Below, piece by piece: positions 1 to 9,264 of a stretch of DNA of 64,000 bases. A program made the translations under genes and the position numbers. Under the pieces are notes generated by a model. That model searched no databases. It was given only the letters and a program-made list of their open reading frames with translations, and was not told where the DNA came from. The first letter of the stretch is position 1. Every line of letters begins with the position of its first letter. This DNA comes from Mesorhizobium sp. B2-8-5 (GTDB taxonomy: Bacteria > Pseudomonadota > Alphaproteobacteria > Rhizobiales > Rhizobiaceae). The DNA lies in contig NZ_CP083951.1 in the NCBI RefSeq assembly GCF_006440675.2, positions 3,381,501-3,445,500 on the forward strand. Reading direction: 5' to 3'.

Positions 1-624
1 CGGCATCAGCACGACATTGTCCTGGTCCTGGCCGAAGCCGGTATAGCCCTTGGGCTCGAGCAGGCCGATGATCTTGCAGGAGGTGCGGTTGACGCGGATG
101 ATCTCGCCCTCCGGATCGCCGGCGCCGAAGAATTGCTGGCGCACGGTTTCGCCGATCAGGCAAACACCGGCGCCGGCGCGCGTCTCGGAATCGCTGAACG
201 GCCGTCCCGACACCAGTTTCCAGTCGCGGGCGTCGAGATAGGCGCTGTCGGTGCCGGTGACGCCCGAGGTCAGGCTTTCGGTGCCGAAGATGACGCGGAC
301 CTGCTTTTGCGAAGCAGGCGAAATCGCGCGCGCGCCGCTCAGATGCGCGACGAGCGCGATGACATCCTTTTCGGCCAGCGGCCGCACCGCCTGGTCGAGA
401 CCTCCCGGTCCGCCCGGTCCCGCGGGCCGGCCGGCGCGAACGACGAGAAGGTTGCTGCCTAGCTTGGAAATGTCGGCCTTGACCTTCTCGGTGGTGCCGG
501 AGCCGATGGTGAGCATGGCGATGACGGCCGCGACGCCGATGACGATACCAAGCAGCGTCAGGAACGAGCGCAATACATTGCGGCGGATCGAGCGCAGCGA
601 GAGGCGGACGGTCTCCCAGATCAT
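1..624 (-). CDS. MacB-type ABC transporter permease, N-terminal part (cut by window edge)
   Basis: Inner-membrane permease of a MacAB-type tripartite exporter. The first 208 codons are present; the 3' end lies outside the window. Residues about 20-43 form the first membrane helix, after a basic amphipathic start typical of MacB/FtsX permeases. The rest is the start of the large periplasmic domain (MacB_PCD). The ATG overlaps the stop of the upstream ATPase gene as ATGA, so the two are translationally coupled. With the ATPase and the HlyD-type adaptor just upstream it completes a MacA-MacB-like set in which ATPase and permease are separate chains. The substrate cannot be told. Confidence 0.88.
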   Translation of the reverse strand, partial: MIWETVRLSLRSIRRNVLRSFLTLLGIVIGVAAVIAMLTIGSGTTEKVKADISKLGSNLLVVRAGRPAGPGGPGGLDQAVRPLAEKDVIALVAHLSGARAISPASQKQVRVIFGTESLTSGVTGTDSAYLDARDWKLVSGRPFSDSETRAGAGVCLIGETVRQQFFGAGDPEGEIIRVNRTSCKIIGLLEPKGYTGFGQDQDNVVLMP

Positions 625-1328
625 GCCGCTTCCTCCGCTTTCGAGATATCGGAGGCGAGATGGCCGTCGAGGAAGCGGATGGTGCGGCCGGCATAGCCCG
701 CGACGTCGGCCTCATGCGTGACCATGACGATCGAGAGCCCGAGCTCGGCGTTGAGCCTGGTCAGCAACTCCATGATCTCGTGCGTGCGCGCGGTGTCGAG
801 ATTGCCGGTGGGCTCGTCGGCGACGAGCAGCGTCGGCCTGGTGACGATGGCGCGGGCAATCGCCACGCGCTGCTGCTGGCCGCCCGAAAGCTCGGCCGGG
901 GTGTGGTGCTCGCGCCCGACAAGCCCGACCTCGGCCAGCGCCTGCATGGCAAGGTCGCGGCGCTCGCGCGCGGCGACGCCGCGATAGATCAGCGGCAGCT
1001 CGACATTTTCCGCGGCGGTCGTGCGCGGCAGCAGATTGTAGCCCTGGAAGACGAAGCCGACATAGAGGTTGCGCAAAAGCGCGCGGCGGTTGCGGTCGAG
1101 GCGGCCCGCGTCGACGCCCATGAAGGAGTAGGTTCCGGCCGTCGGCGTGTCGAGGCAGCCGATGATGTTCATCGCCGTCGATTTGCCCGAGCCGGAGGGG
1201 CCCATGATGGCGACGAATTCACCTCTGCGGATGGCGAGATCGACGCCGGCCAGCGCATGCACGCGGGCTTCGCCCTCGCCATAGCTTTTCCAGACCTTGT
1301 CGAAAGTGATGAGCAGGGGAGCCGACAT
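621..1328 (-). CDS. ABC transporter ATP-binding protein (MacB/LolD-type)
   Basis: 235-residue ATPase energising the permease that follows. Walker [10 protein letters not shown] is at residues 43-51; the signature LSGGQQQR and Walker [11 protein letters not shown] are intact. The length and the D-loop wording match the MacB/LolD/FtsE group used with FtsX-fold permeases. The gene starts four bases after the adaptor gene stops and overlaps the permease gene by 4 bp, so the three form one operon. Family assignment is firm; macrolide, peptide or lipid as substrate is open. Confidence 0.93.
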   Translation of the reverse strand: MSAPLLITFDKVWKSYGEGEARVHALAGVDLAIRRGEFVAIMGPSGSGKSTAMNIIGCLDTPTAGTYSFMGVDAGRLDRNRRALLRNLYVGFVFQGYNLLPRTTAAENVELPLIYRGVAARERRDLAMQALAEVGLVGREHHTPAELSGGQQQRVAIARAIVTRPTLLVADEPTGNLDTARTHEIMELLTRLNAELGLSIVMVTHEADVAGYAGRTIRFLDGHLASDISKAEEAA

Positions 1329-1332
1329 GTCG

Positions 1333-2619
1333 TCAGCTCCGCTGCTGCACGCCGGTGATGACTTGCGCGCCCTCGTCGAGGCCGGACGTGATCTCGGTCA
1401 ACTCGCCGTCGCTCGAGCCGATCTTGACGTTGACCGGGTGCGGCCGGCCGTTCTCCAGCACGTAAAGAGTGCGCGACCCGTCGGTCGGGGCTTTCGTTGC
1501 CTCGCGCTGCCGGTTGGGACGGCCCATGCGGCCGGTGAACAGGTCGCTGAAGCTCCAGCCGCGGGCCTGCTGTTGCATCGGACGATAGCGGAAGGCGGTC
1601 GAGGGGACGGTAAGCACGCCCTTGGCCTGCCGGGTCACGACCGATACCGTGGCCGTCATGCCGGGCCGCAAGAGAAGCTCGCCATTGTCGACTTCGAGGC
1701 GCGCATTGTAGGTCACGACGCCATCGGTGGTGACCGAGGCGTAGGAGATATCGCGGATCTCGGCATCGAAGGGTCGGTCCGGGAAAGCGTCGACCATGAA
1801 ACGGGCATGCTGGCCGGGCTTAACCTGGCCGATATCGGCCTCGTCGACCGCGGCCTGCAATTCCATGTTGCGAAGGTCGGCGGCGATGACGAAGAGCACC
1901 GGCGCCTGCAGCGAGGACGCGACCGTCTGGCCGGGATCGACCGAGCGCGTCAGCACGATGCCGTCGATCGGCGCATAGATGGTGCTCTTGGCGAGATCGG
2001 TCTGCTGCGCCTTCAGGTCGGCCTGGGCAATGGCGAGATTGGCTTCGGCGCTGTCGAGCGCTGCCTTGGAACGATCGCGCGTCGCGGTCGCCGCCTCGAG
2101 CGACTGGTCCGTCGCCATGCCGCGCTTGGTCAGCGCGTTCGCGCGCACAACCGCGTTCTCGTTCTCCTGCAAGGTGACCTTGGCGTCCTCGACGGCGGCG
2201 GCCGCAGCCTTGGCGGAGGCGGTGGCGCGTTCGATCTGGACCTCCAGCTTGGCGGTGTCGAGCGTCGCCAGCACGTCGCCCTTCTTGACCTGCTGGTTTT
2301 CATTGGCCGCGACCGAACGGACGATGCCGGAAAGCTCGCTGGAGATGTCGACCTGGGTCAGCGGCTGCAGGGTGCCGGTGGCCGATACCTCGACGGTGAG
2401 GTCGGCGATCGCCGCAGGCACGGCGGTGTATTCAATCCTGGGGGGTGCGGCGGCATACCATCGATAGAGGGCAATGGCCGCGGCGACGATCGCTATCGCC
2501 AGCAGCGCGTAGAGCCAGAAGCGGCGTCGCTTGCGGCTTACGCCCTTGCGGTCGAGCCCGAGCGCGGCCTCTATGGAAGTACCGGATTCCGCGTTTGGCG
2601 GATTGACAATCTGGTCCAC
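1333..2619 (-). CDS. Efflux periplasmic adaptor subunit (HlyD/MacA family)
   Basis: 428-residue membrane fusion protein linking the inner-membrane transporter to an outer-membrane channel. One N-terminal membrane anchor lies near residues 33-53. It is followed by a lipoyl-like half, a long Ala/Glu/Lys-rich alpha hairpin (about residues 120-190), the second lipoyl half with TIYAPIDGIVLTR, and beta-barrel domains. The start is GTG at 2619 with AGGGG six bases upstream. It is the first gene of the three-gene efflux operon and is divergent from the PhzF-family gene. A signal-anchor rather than a cleaved signal peptide is likely. Confidence 0.9.
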   Translation of the reverse strand: MDQIVNPPNAESGTSIEAALGLDRKGVSRKRRRFWLYALLAIAIVAAAIALYRWYAAAPPRIEYTAVPAAIADLTVEVSATGTLQPLTQVDISSELSGIVRSVAANENQQVKKGDVLATLDTAKLEVQIERATASAKAAAAAVEDAKVTLQENENAVVRANALTKRGMATDQSLEAATATRDRSKAALDSAEANLAIAQADLKAQQTDLAKSTIYAPIDGIVLTRSVDPGQTVASSLQAPVLFVIAADLRNMELQAAVDEADIGQVKPGQHARFMVDAFPDRPFDAEIRDISYASVTTDGVVTYNARLEVDNGELLLRPGMTATVSVVTRQAKGVLTVPSTAFRYRPMQQQARGWSFSDLFTGRMGRPNRQREATKAPTDGSRTLYVLENGRPHPVNVKIGSSDGELTEITSGLDEGAQVITGVQQRS

Positions 2620-2751
2620 CCCGGACCCCTATGCTGAAAATCGATGTCCCTATCCGTGCACAGATCAGGCCTTAAGGTTCGAATTTCAAATTAAATTTCC
2701 CTCATGTTGGGATTGAGGCAGAAATTCGAGGCGAGGTGAAAGGTTTTCTCC

Positions 2752-3654
2752 ATGGCGCGCAGTTACTTGCTTTACGATGTGTTTACCACCGAAAGGCTGG
2801 CCGGAAATCCGCTTGCCGTGGTGCTCGACAGCGATGGGCTCGACACTGCCGGCATGCAGGCGATCGCGCGCGAATTCAATCTTTCCGAGACGGTGTTCGT
2901 GCTGCCTGCCGACAATCCAAAGCACCGCAACCGTATCCGCATCTTCACGCCCGACTACGAAATGCCTTTCGCGGGGCATCCGACGGTCGGCTCGGCGATC
3001 GCGCTGGCGGAACTCGCCGGGGAAGCGGCCGGCATCTTCGTGCTGGAGGAGAATATCGGGCCGGTGCGTTGCGCGGTGAGCAAGCATGACGGCTCGACCT
3101 TTGCCGAGTTCGACCTGGCGAAACTGCCGGAACCGTTGGAGCTCAAGGCCGACCCGGAAGCAATCGGCGCGGCGCTCGGCCTTGCTCCGCACGAGATCGG
3201 CTTCGAGAATCACCGTGTCGCCTTCTGGTCTGCCGGCGTGCCTTACGTGACCATTCCCGTCGCGGACCTTGAAGCGGCAGCCAAGATCAGGCTCGATAAC
3301 CAGGCGTGGTCGGAACTTGCGCCGCGCAAGAGCGATTGGGCCTTCGCCAGCCCTTATGTCTACTGCCGCGAGCGGGTCCACCACGACAGCGCCTTCCATG
3401 TGCGTATGATCGTGCCAGGCACGCCTTCCTACGAGGATCCGGCCACGGGTTCGGCCGCGGCGGCCTTCGCCGGCGCCATCATGCATTTCGACGCCCCGAC
3501 CGACGGCATCTCGCAGCTCTGGATCGAGCAGGGGCTGGAAATGGGCCGGCCGTCGCGCATCCGCCTCGAGCTCAATGTCGATGGCGGGAAACTGGCCTCC
3601 GCGCGCATCGGTGGCCATGCGATCAAGATGGCTGAAGGCAAGCTGTTTGTCTGA
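2752..3654 (+). CDS. PhzF family isomerase/epimerase-like protein
   Basis: 300-residue protein of the PhzF/diaminopimelate-epimerase fold. The family's catalytic glutamate lies in FNLSETVFV near residue 46. The MPFAGHPTVGSA loop and the second-domain DPATGSAAAAFAG loop are both present, as in phenazine and YddE-like members. No phenazine genes are nearby, so it is most likely a housekeeping PhzF paralogue of unknown substrate. The ATG follows a GGCGAGGTGAAAGG purine stretch. It appears monocistronic; a palindromic repeat follows within 70 bases. Confidence 0.88.
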   Translation: MARSYLLYDVFTTERLAGNPLAVVLDSDGLDTAGMQAIAREFNLSETVFVLPADNPKHRNRIRIFTPDYEMPFAGHPTVGSAIALAELAGEAAGIFVLEENIGPVRCAVSKHDGSTFAEFDLAKLPEPLELKADPEAIGAALGLAPHEIGFENHRVAFWSAGVPYVTIPVADLEAAAKIRLDNQAWSELAPRKSDWAFASPYVYCRERVHHDSAFHVRMIVPGTPSYEDPATGSAAAAFAGAIMHFDAPTDGISQLWIEQGLEMGRPSRIRLELNVDGGKLASARIGGHAIKMAEGKLFV

Positions 3655-3679
3655 CGCCTGCGGCCTTTTTTGAGCTGGT

Positions 3680-3720
3680 ATGATCTTTTCCGAAAACCGG
3701 AATCCACTTTTCGGGTTCAT
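3680..3720. repeat. Short palindromic repeat, copy 1 (CGAAAA...TTTTCGG type)
   Basis: About 41 bp imperfect inverted repeat: ATGATC...CGAAAA on the left pairs with TTTTCGG..TTCAT on the right. A related copy lies at 55425-55451 before mgtE, sharing CCACTTTTCGGG. This type of small palindrome is common between genes in rhizobial genomes (general knowledge). It lies between the PhzF-family gene and tRNA-Lys and could end the PhzF transcript. Confidence 0.7.
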
Positions 3721-3814
3721 GCCATGTCGATTTGTCGGGAAATGATCCGGCAGGGCTAGACATCACCGAAAGCGGCGGCTATATGCGCCGCCGACGCTGG
3801 TTTTCCAGCGGTGT

Positions 3815-3890
<76 letters not shown>

Positions 3891-4281
3891 TCTAGTCCCT
3901 TGCTTTTGCTAGTATTTTACGCCTGCGGAAAACTCCTCTTTTCCGGGTCTTAGCAGGTCGCTGCTCGGAGGCATGGGTGGGGTTGCTTCGGCCAGTCCTG
4001 TGATCACGGCCGCTCCCGCAAAATCGCCGGCGAAGGCAGCGTCAGGCTCGAGCCGGAGATAAAGACGGGCAAAGGCACCGCCACACTGGAGTCTGCGCCG
4101 TGGGTATGGACGCTTCCGCTCGTGCGCAATATGGATGGGGACGTGGCCTGTCGCGGCGCTCACATTTTTCGCTGCGTCGCGAAGGCAGACGACGAGACGT
4201 TCGTTCAATGATGCTGCGCCGGGCGAGTTGGCCTTTCGATTGAAGCCGCCCTGCAAAGTGTCGATTTCAGGGGAACTGGTC
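3891..4281. other. Gene-poor stretch after tRNA-Lys
   Basis: Nearly 400 bases without a convincing gene. Open frames on both strands here have no good start or family resemblance. The frame of the next gene stays open upstream to 4135, but the ribosome site favours the start at 4282. I see no clear promoter or terminator. Confidence 0.5.
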
Positions 4282-5118
4282 ATGACCGACAACAAGCCGG
4301 GCGCAGACGTCACCAAGGATTGGCAAGCAACGCAGGGCCAAAAGTCCGCCGCGACGCGCCTCCGCCTTTTCGCCGCGCTCTCGTGGATCATCGCTATTGG
4401 CGGCGAGATTGCCGGGATCGTCTTGTTTTACCAGCGCAAGTTCGACCAAGGAAATCTGCCGCTGCTGATCGGCATTCTGGTCGGAATCGCGATTTTCGCA
4501 ATCGCCGGTAACTTGCTGTGGAAGGCAGCCAACCGGCACGACCCGGCCCGGGCATCCGACACCGCCAGGTTCTTCTTCCAAAACCAGCTCGGCGCGATCA
4601 TCACGCTGATTGCCTTCCTCCCGTTGATCTTCCTTATCCTCACCGACAAGAACATGGATCCGCAGACCAAGAAGGTAGCCGGCGGAGTAGGTGCCGCGCT
4701 GGCCGTGCTTGCGACTGTAATGGGCGTCAGCTTCAAGCCCCCGTCGGTCGAGCAGTACACCCAGGACATGAACACCTGCGCGGCCCAGATCAGGGCGGGA
4801 CAACCGACCACGGCCTGTTCGCCCGAAGTCGCCGCCCAGGCTCAGGAGATCGCCACGGACACCTCTGCGGTGACGGCGGCGACGAAGGACGCGAGTCACC
4901 CTGCCGGTCAGGATGTCGTGTACTGGATCGCACCGGAAAACGGAGCCGCGAAGTCCTCCGAACCGCATGTTTTCCATCTCTGCGCCGCGGTGAGTCCGTT
5001 GAAGGACAAGACCGTGAACAGCGGCTCCGTGACGGAGGCCTATGCGCAGAACGCCATCCGCATCACGAAGCAGATCGAGATGGAACAGAAGCAATGCGGG
5101 TTCGCCGCCTCGCAATGA
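4282..5118 (+). CDS. Unknown membrane protein with four predicted helices and a Cys-containing C-terminal domain
   Basis: 278 residues, not recognised. Four hydrophobic segments lie at about residues 25-50, 58-78, 95-115 and 125-145. A soluble tail of about 130 residues follows, with four cysteines (in NTCAAQ, TACSPE, HLCAAV and KQCGFA) that could form disulfides if the tail is outside the cytoplasm. The start at 4282 is chosen because AGGGGA sits eight bases upstream; the frame is open further upstream without a comparable site. It stands alone between tRNA-Lys and the convergent end of the cob operon. Confidence 0.7.
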   Translation: MTDNKPGADVTKDWQATQGQKSAATRLRLFAALSWIIAIGGEIAGIVLFYQRKFDQGNLPLLIGILVGIAIFAIAGNLLWKAANRHDPARASDTARFFFQNQLGAIITLIAFLPLIFLILTDKNMDPQTKKVAGGVGAALAVLATVMGVSFKPPSVEQYTQDMNTCAAQIRAGQPTTACSPEVAAQAQEIATDTSAVTAATKDASHPAGQDVVYWIAPENGAAKSSEPHVFHLCAAVSPLKDKTVNSGSVTEAYAQNAIRITKQIEMEQKQCGFAASQ

Positions 5119-5149
5119 ACCTGCCCGCGATCGCCTCGAAGACGGACTG

Positions 5150-5186
5150 GGGCGTTTCACCGTTTCATGGAAACGGGGAAACGCCC
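5150..5186. terminator. Strong hairpin after the 4282 gene
   Basis: GGGCGTTTC (5150-5158) pairs with GAAACGCCC (5178-5186), and inside it CCGTTTC pairs with GAAACGG. This gives a 37-nt stem-loop 32 bases after the stop codon. There is no T run, so a transcript-end stabiliser or factor-dependent terminator is as likely as an intrinsic one. It lies between two converging transcripts. Confidence 0.5.
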
Positions 5187-5321
5187 TATCTCTCCGGCTT
5201 AGCTGGAGCAGTTCCGCTCACACTTTGCTGAGATCGCTCTGACCGGTAGGCCGTCAGCGATCGGAAGAAACAATGCTTCACCGGCGCTTCGGGTGCATCG
5301 CACGCAATCCGGGGGTGTCGT

Positions 5322-6347
5322 CTACTTCTCCGAAACGCCGGCCTCGGCGAAGCTCGCCATCTTCGCATGGCATTCCAAAGCGGAACGGACGATGTTGACG
5401 GCAAGACAGGCGCCGGAGCCTTCGCCGAGCCGCATGCCGAGATCGAGCAGCGGCGGCAGGCCCAGCGCTTCGAGCAGGCGGCGGTGGCCGGCTTCGGCCG
5501 AGACGTGGGCGGCGACGGTGTGGGCGAGGCCGGTCGGGTGCAGCCTTGCCAATGGCGCGACCGCGGCAGTGCACACAAAGCCGTCGAGCAGCACCGGCAC
5601 GTTGTTCTTGCGCGCGGCGAGCGTGGCGCCGAAGATCGCCGCCAACTCGCGCCCGCCAAGGGCGGCAGCGATCTTCAGCGGGTCGGAGAGCGAATCGGCA
5701 TGGCGCTTGAGGCCAGCCTCGATGGCCACGACCTTGCGCTGCAGGCCGGCGTCGTCGACGCCGGTGCCGCGACCCGTCCATTTCTCGGCGCCGCCGCCGA
5801 AGAGGGCGGTGGAGATCGCCGCCGCCGGCGTCGTGTTGCCGATGCCCATCTCGCCGAAACAGACGAGATCGAGGTCCTTGGTCACGGCGTCATAGCCGGC
5901 CGAGACGGCGGCGAGGAACGTCTGCTCGTCCATCGCCGGAATCTGCGTGAAGTCGCCGGTCGGATGCTCGAGATCGAGCGGGATGACGTCCAGCTTGGCG
6001 CCGGCAATGCGGGCAAGCTGGTTGATGGCCGCACCGCCGCCGGCGAAATTCGCCACCATCTGTACCGTGACTTCCGAAGGATAGGCCGAGACGCCCTGCG
6101 CGGTGACGCCGTGATTGCCGGCGAAGACGAAGACTTTCACCGCATCGAGCTTCGGCATGTCGCGGCCCTGCCAGCGGCCGAGCCAGGCGGCGATGGTTTC
6201 CAGCCGGCCGAGGCTGCCCGGCGGCTTGGTCAGCGTGTCCTGGCGCCTCGCGACGGCGCCGGCGGCCGCATCGCTGCCGGCGGGAAGATCGAGGCAAGCG
6301 GCGCGAAGGTCTTCGAGCGATTTGAAGGACGTTGTTTGGGGGGACAT
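5322..6347 (-). CDS. cobT: Nicotinate-nucleotide:dimethylbenzimidazole phosphoribosyltransferase
   Basis: 341 residues. It makes alpha-ribazole phosphate from nicotinate mononucleotide and dimethylbenzimidazole for the lower axial ligand of cobalamin. Family marks are KPPGSLGRLE near residue 42, FAGNHGV, FGEMGIGNTTPAAA, and the C-terminal RLGEGSGA, whose glutamate (about residue 309) corresponds to the catalytic base of Salmonella CobT. In Pseudomonas denitrificans nomenclature this protein is CobU. It is the last gene of the riboswitch-led operon, 24 bases after cobS. Confidence 0.95.
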   Translation of the reverse strand: MSPQTTSFKSLEDLRAACLDLPAGSDAAAGAVARRQDTLTKPPGSLGRLETIAAWLGRWQGRDMPKLDAVKVFVFAGNHGVTAQGVSAYPSEVTVQMVANFAGGGAAINQLARIAGAKLDVIPLDLEHPTGDFTQIPAMDEQTFLAAVSAGYDAVTKDLDLVCFGEMGIGNTTPAAAISTALFGGGAEKWTGRGTGVDDAGLQRKVVAIEAGLKRHADSLSDPLKIAAALGGRELAAIFGATLAARKNNVPVLLDGFVCTAAVAPLARLHPTGLAHTVAAHVSAEAGHRRLLEALGLPPLLDLGMRLGEGSGACLAVNIVRSALECHAKMASFAEAGVSEK

Positions 6348-6371
6348 GGGGGCAAGGTCTCCGAAAGAGAA

Positions 6372-7139
6372 TCAGGAAAGGCAAACGGATGCGACGAGCA
6401 GCACGGCGATCTCGCCGAGCTGCTGCAGCGCGCCGATCGTGTCGCCGGTCTGGCCGCCGATCTGGCTGAGGCAAAGCGCGCGGAAGCCCATGAAGATCAG
6501 GCCGAGCAGGATGAGTGCTGCTATCGCGCCGCCAAGGCCGAGCGCCAGCAGCGCCACCGCGCCGAGCGCCGCGCCGACGATGGCGGTCTCGGTCGTGACA
6601 GACCCGGCATTGGCGGACAGACCATCGGCTCGGGCCGGCGGCAGTAGATGCATGAAGGCGCCGAACAGGCCGCGCGAGGCCGCATGCGCGGCAAGCAGCG
6701 CCAGGACGACGTGGCCGGGACCGGTCAGCTCGGAGAGCGCGCTCCAGCGGATGAGCAGCGAGACACCGAGCGCCACCGCGCCATAGGCGCCGATGCGGCT
6801 GTCGCGCATGATCTCCAGTTTCCTGTCGCGTGTTCGGCCACCGCCGAAGCCGTCGGCGATGTCGGAAAGCCCGTCCTCATGCAGGCAGCCGGTGACGAGC
6901 ATCGTCGCGGCGAGCGTGAGCGCGGCGGCTGGCCCGGTGGCGAGGCCGAGAACTGTGGCGATGGCGTAGACCAGCGCGCCGATGATCGCCACCGCGAGAC
7001 CGGCGAAGGGCGCCGCCCAAATCGCGTCGGCAAGGCTGCGGCCGCCGAAATCGCTCGATGGCAACCTCAGCCGGGTGAAGAAGACGAGGCTGAGGCCGAT
7101 ATCGTCGAGCAATTGCTTCGGTGCGGAAGGACCGCTCAT
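6372..7139 (-). CDS. cobS: Adenosylcobinamide-GDP ribazoletransferase (cobalamin synthase)
   Basis: 255-residue polytopic inner-membrane enzyme joining adenosylcobinamide-GDP and alpha-ribazole (phosphate) to form cobalamin (phosphate). The hydrophobic profile and the conserved acidic motif GCLHEDGLSDIADGFGGG support it; RKLEIMRDSRIGAYGAVAL is also typical. It corresponds to CobV of P. denitrificans, not to that organism's chelatase subunit called CobS. The ATG overlaps the cobB stop as ATGA. Confidence 0.95.
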   Translation of the reverse strand: MSGPSAPKQLLDDIGLSLVFFTRLRLPSSDFGGRSLADAIWAAPFAGLAVAIIGALVYAIATVLGLATGPAAALTLAATMLVTGCLHEDGLSDIADGFGGGRTRDRKLEIMRDSRIGAYGAVALGVSLLIRWSALSELTGPGHVVLALLAAHAASRGLFGAFMHLLPPARADGLSANAGSVTTETAIVGAALGAVALLALGLGGAIAALILLGLIFMGFRALCLSQIGGQTGDTIGALQQLGEIAVLLVASVCLS

Positions 7140-8452
7140 GCGCCCCTCGCTATGGCATGGAAGAAGGTGCCGCTGACGTGGCCGCGCCGGTAGCCGGAGG
7201 CGCCGAGCGGATTGCCCTGGCCATCGGCAAGGTCAGCCAGCGGCTCGTCATTGCCCGTGGCGGTCATCTGCGCATAGTGGAATTCATGGCCGCGGATCAG
7301 CGTGCCCTCCGGCCCCAACGGGCAGGTGGCGCGCAGCCGCGCCTCGCGATAACCAAGGTTCATCTTGCGTCTGGCGAAGCTGGTCGAATGGCCAAGCAGG
7401 CCGAGCATCCGGTGGCTCTCGCCGTCCGCATCTTCCAGCACTTCGCCTAGCACCATGAAGCCGCCGCACTCGCCGTGAACAGGCTTCGTCGCCGCGAAGC
7501 GCGCCATTCCCGCGTGGAAGCTTGTCGCGGCCGCGAGCTTGCCGGCATGCAGCTCGGGATAGCCGCCGGGCAGCCAGCAGACCTCGCAATCTTCCCTCGG
7601 CTTCTCGTCGGCGAGAGGCGAGAAGGGGGCGATCTCGGCGCCGGCCTTGCGCCAATGCGCGGCGACATGCGGATAAAGGAAGGTGAAGGCGGCGTCCTCG
7701 GCCAGCGCGATGCGCTGCGCTGGCGGCTGCAAGGCATCGGCGAAGTCGCCGGCTGCCGGCTCCAGCGGGGTCGCCAGCGCCAAGATGGCGTCGATGTCGA
7801 GCGACTTTTCGACCATGTCGGCCAGCCGGTCGAGATGCGCCATCAGGTTCTCGTATTCGCCGGCCTGGACGAGGCCGAGATGCCGCTCCGGCAGGTTGAG
7901 CGTCGGATCGCGCAGGATGGCGCCGACCACGGGTAGGCCGATCGCCTCGATGGCGTCGCCCGACAGCCGCCGGTGGCGTTCGCTGCCGAGCCGGTTGAGC
8001 ACGACGCCGGCCATGCGCACATCGGGATCGTAGGTGGCAAAACCCTTGGCCACCGCCGCCGCCGTGGTCGATTGCCCGGAAACGTCGAGCACCAGCAGCA
8101 CAGGCAAGCCGTAGAGCCGGGCGAGATCGGCGGCCGAGCCGGAGCGGCCCTCCGGCGCGGGGATGCCGTCGAACAGGCCCATCGCGCTTTCGAGGATAAC
8201 GTATTCGGCATCCTCGGCGGCTTGGCCAGCCAGCGCGTTGAGCAGGGAAGGCGGCATTGCCCAACTGTCGAGGTTGACGCCGGACAGGCCGGTGGCGGCG
8301 GCGTGGAAGCCCGGGTCAATATAGTCCGGTCCGGACTTCGCGCCGCGCACTTTCAGGCCGCGCCGGGCGAGCGAGCGCAGCAGGCCGATGGTGACGCTGG
8401 TCTTGCCCGAGCCGGAGCGCGGCGCGCCGATGATGATCGCGCGCGCCGTCAT
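7136..8452 (-). CDS. cobB: Hydrogenobyrinate a,c-diamide synthase
   Basis: 438-residue ATP- and glutamine-dependent amidase acting on hydrogenobyrinate before cobalt insertion. An N-terminal dethiobiotin-synthetase-like domain has P-loop GAPRSGSGKT (residues 9-18). The C-terminal triad-type glutaminase has its nucleophile in GECGGFMVLGE. The start at 8452 is set by the ATGA overlap with the cobA stop and by the P-loop position; the upstream open frame is cobA read out of frame. Confidence 0.94.
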   Translation of the reverse strand: MTARAIIIGAPRSGSGKTSVTIGLLRSLARRGLKVRGAKSGPDYIDPGFHAAATGLSGVNLDSWAMPPSLLNALAGQAAEDAEYVILESAMGLFDGIPAPEGRSGSAADLARLYGLPVLLVLDVSGQSTTAAAVAKGFATYDPDVRMAGVVLNRLGSERHRRLSGDAIEAIGLPVVGAILRDPTLNLPERHLGLVQAGEYENLMAHLDRLADMVEKSLDIDAILALATPLEPAAGDFADALQPPAQRIALAEDAAFTFLYPHVAAHWRKAGAEIAPFSPLADEKPREDCEVCWLPGGYPELHAGKLAAATSFHAGMARFAATKPVHGECGGFMVLGEVLEDADGESHRMLGLLGHSTSFARRKMNLGYREARLRATCPLGPEGTLIRGHEFHYAQMTATGNDEPLADLADGQGNPLGASGYRRGHVSGTFFHAIARGA

Positions 8453-9264
8453 GCGCCGCCCGTCAGTGCCGCGCGCACAGCGACAATGCCGCCGACCACG
8501 ATCAGCGCCGGGGAAGCGAGCCCGGCGGCCGCGGCTTCGTCCGCGATGGTGGCGAGCGTGGCGACGACGATGCGTTCCTGCGGGGTGGTCGCGGCGACGA
8601 TCACAGCCGCGGGTGTCGATGGCGCGAGGCCGCCGCTCAGCAGCTTTGCCGCGATGACCGGCAGATTGGCCATGCCCATATAGACGACGACCGGCTGTCC
8701 GGTGCGGGCGATTGCCGCCCAATCGATGTCGTCATCGGTGCCGGCCGCATGGCCTGTAGCCAGGATAACGGCCTTGTTGATGCCGCGCATGGTGGTCGGA
8801 ATGCCGGTGGCTGCCAATGCGCTGAGACCGGAGGTCAGGCCGGAAAGCACCCGGAACGGAATGGTTTCGCCCGCGAGCGCCAAGGCCTCTTCGCCACCGC
8901 GGCCGAAAATATAAGGGTCGCCGCCTTTGAGCCGCACGACACGGCGGCCTTCGCGCGCCAACCGTACCAGCAGGGCGTTGATGTCGTCCTGCTTCATCGA
9001 GGGCTGGCCACCGCGTTTTCCAGCGTAGAAAAGCTCGGCGCCTTGAGCGACCGCCACGACATCGGGCGAGACCAGCGCGTCATAGACCAGCGCGTCGCAT
9101 TGCCCGAGCGCCGCCAGCACCTCCAGCGTCAGGCAGCCGGGATCGCCGGGGCCGGCGCCGGCCAGCCAGACATGGCCGGGCTCAAGCTCGCGCGGCTTGA
9201 AGTTCAGCCGCGCAAGCGCCTGTTCCACCGTTGCCCGTCCGCTCGTATTGGCGCTGCCGTTCAC
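8449..9264 (-). CDS. cobA: Uroporphyrinogen-III C-methyltransferase
   Basis: 271-residue SAM-dependent enzyme methylating uroporphyrinogen III at C2 and C7 to precorrin-2, the entry step to corrins. SUMT marks are [31 protein letters not shown] and the GIPTTMRG region. There is no siroheme-synthase (CysG) extension. The start is GTG at 9264, overlapping the cobM stop as GTGA; no in-frame ATG lies near. Confidence 0.95.
   Translation of the reverse strand: MNGSANTSGRATVEQALARLNFKPRELEPGHVWLAGAGPGDPGCLTLEVLAALGQCDALVYDALVSPDVVAVAQGAELFYAGKRGGQPSMKQDDINALLVRLAREGRRVVRLKGGDPYIFGRGGEEALALAGETIPFRVLSGLTSGLSALAATGIPTTMRGINKAVILATGHAAGTDDDIDWAAIARTGQPVVVYMGMANLPVIAAKLLSGGLAPSTPAAVIVAATTPQERIVVATLATIADEAAAAGLASPALIVVGGIVAVRAALTGGA

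Noticed and set aside
3909..4391. A 160-codon minus-strand frame after tRNA-Lys
   Set aside because: It overlaps the ribosome site and start of the better supported plus-strand gene and has no family features.
5367..6647. A plus-strand open frame of over 400 codons opposite cobT and cobS
   Set aside because: It is the GC-rich shadow of the minus-strand genes: Arg/Gly/Ala-heavy, no family resemblance, no ribosome site. The opposing frames carry clear CobT and CobS motifs.
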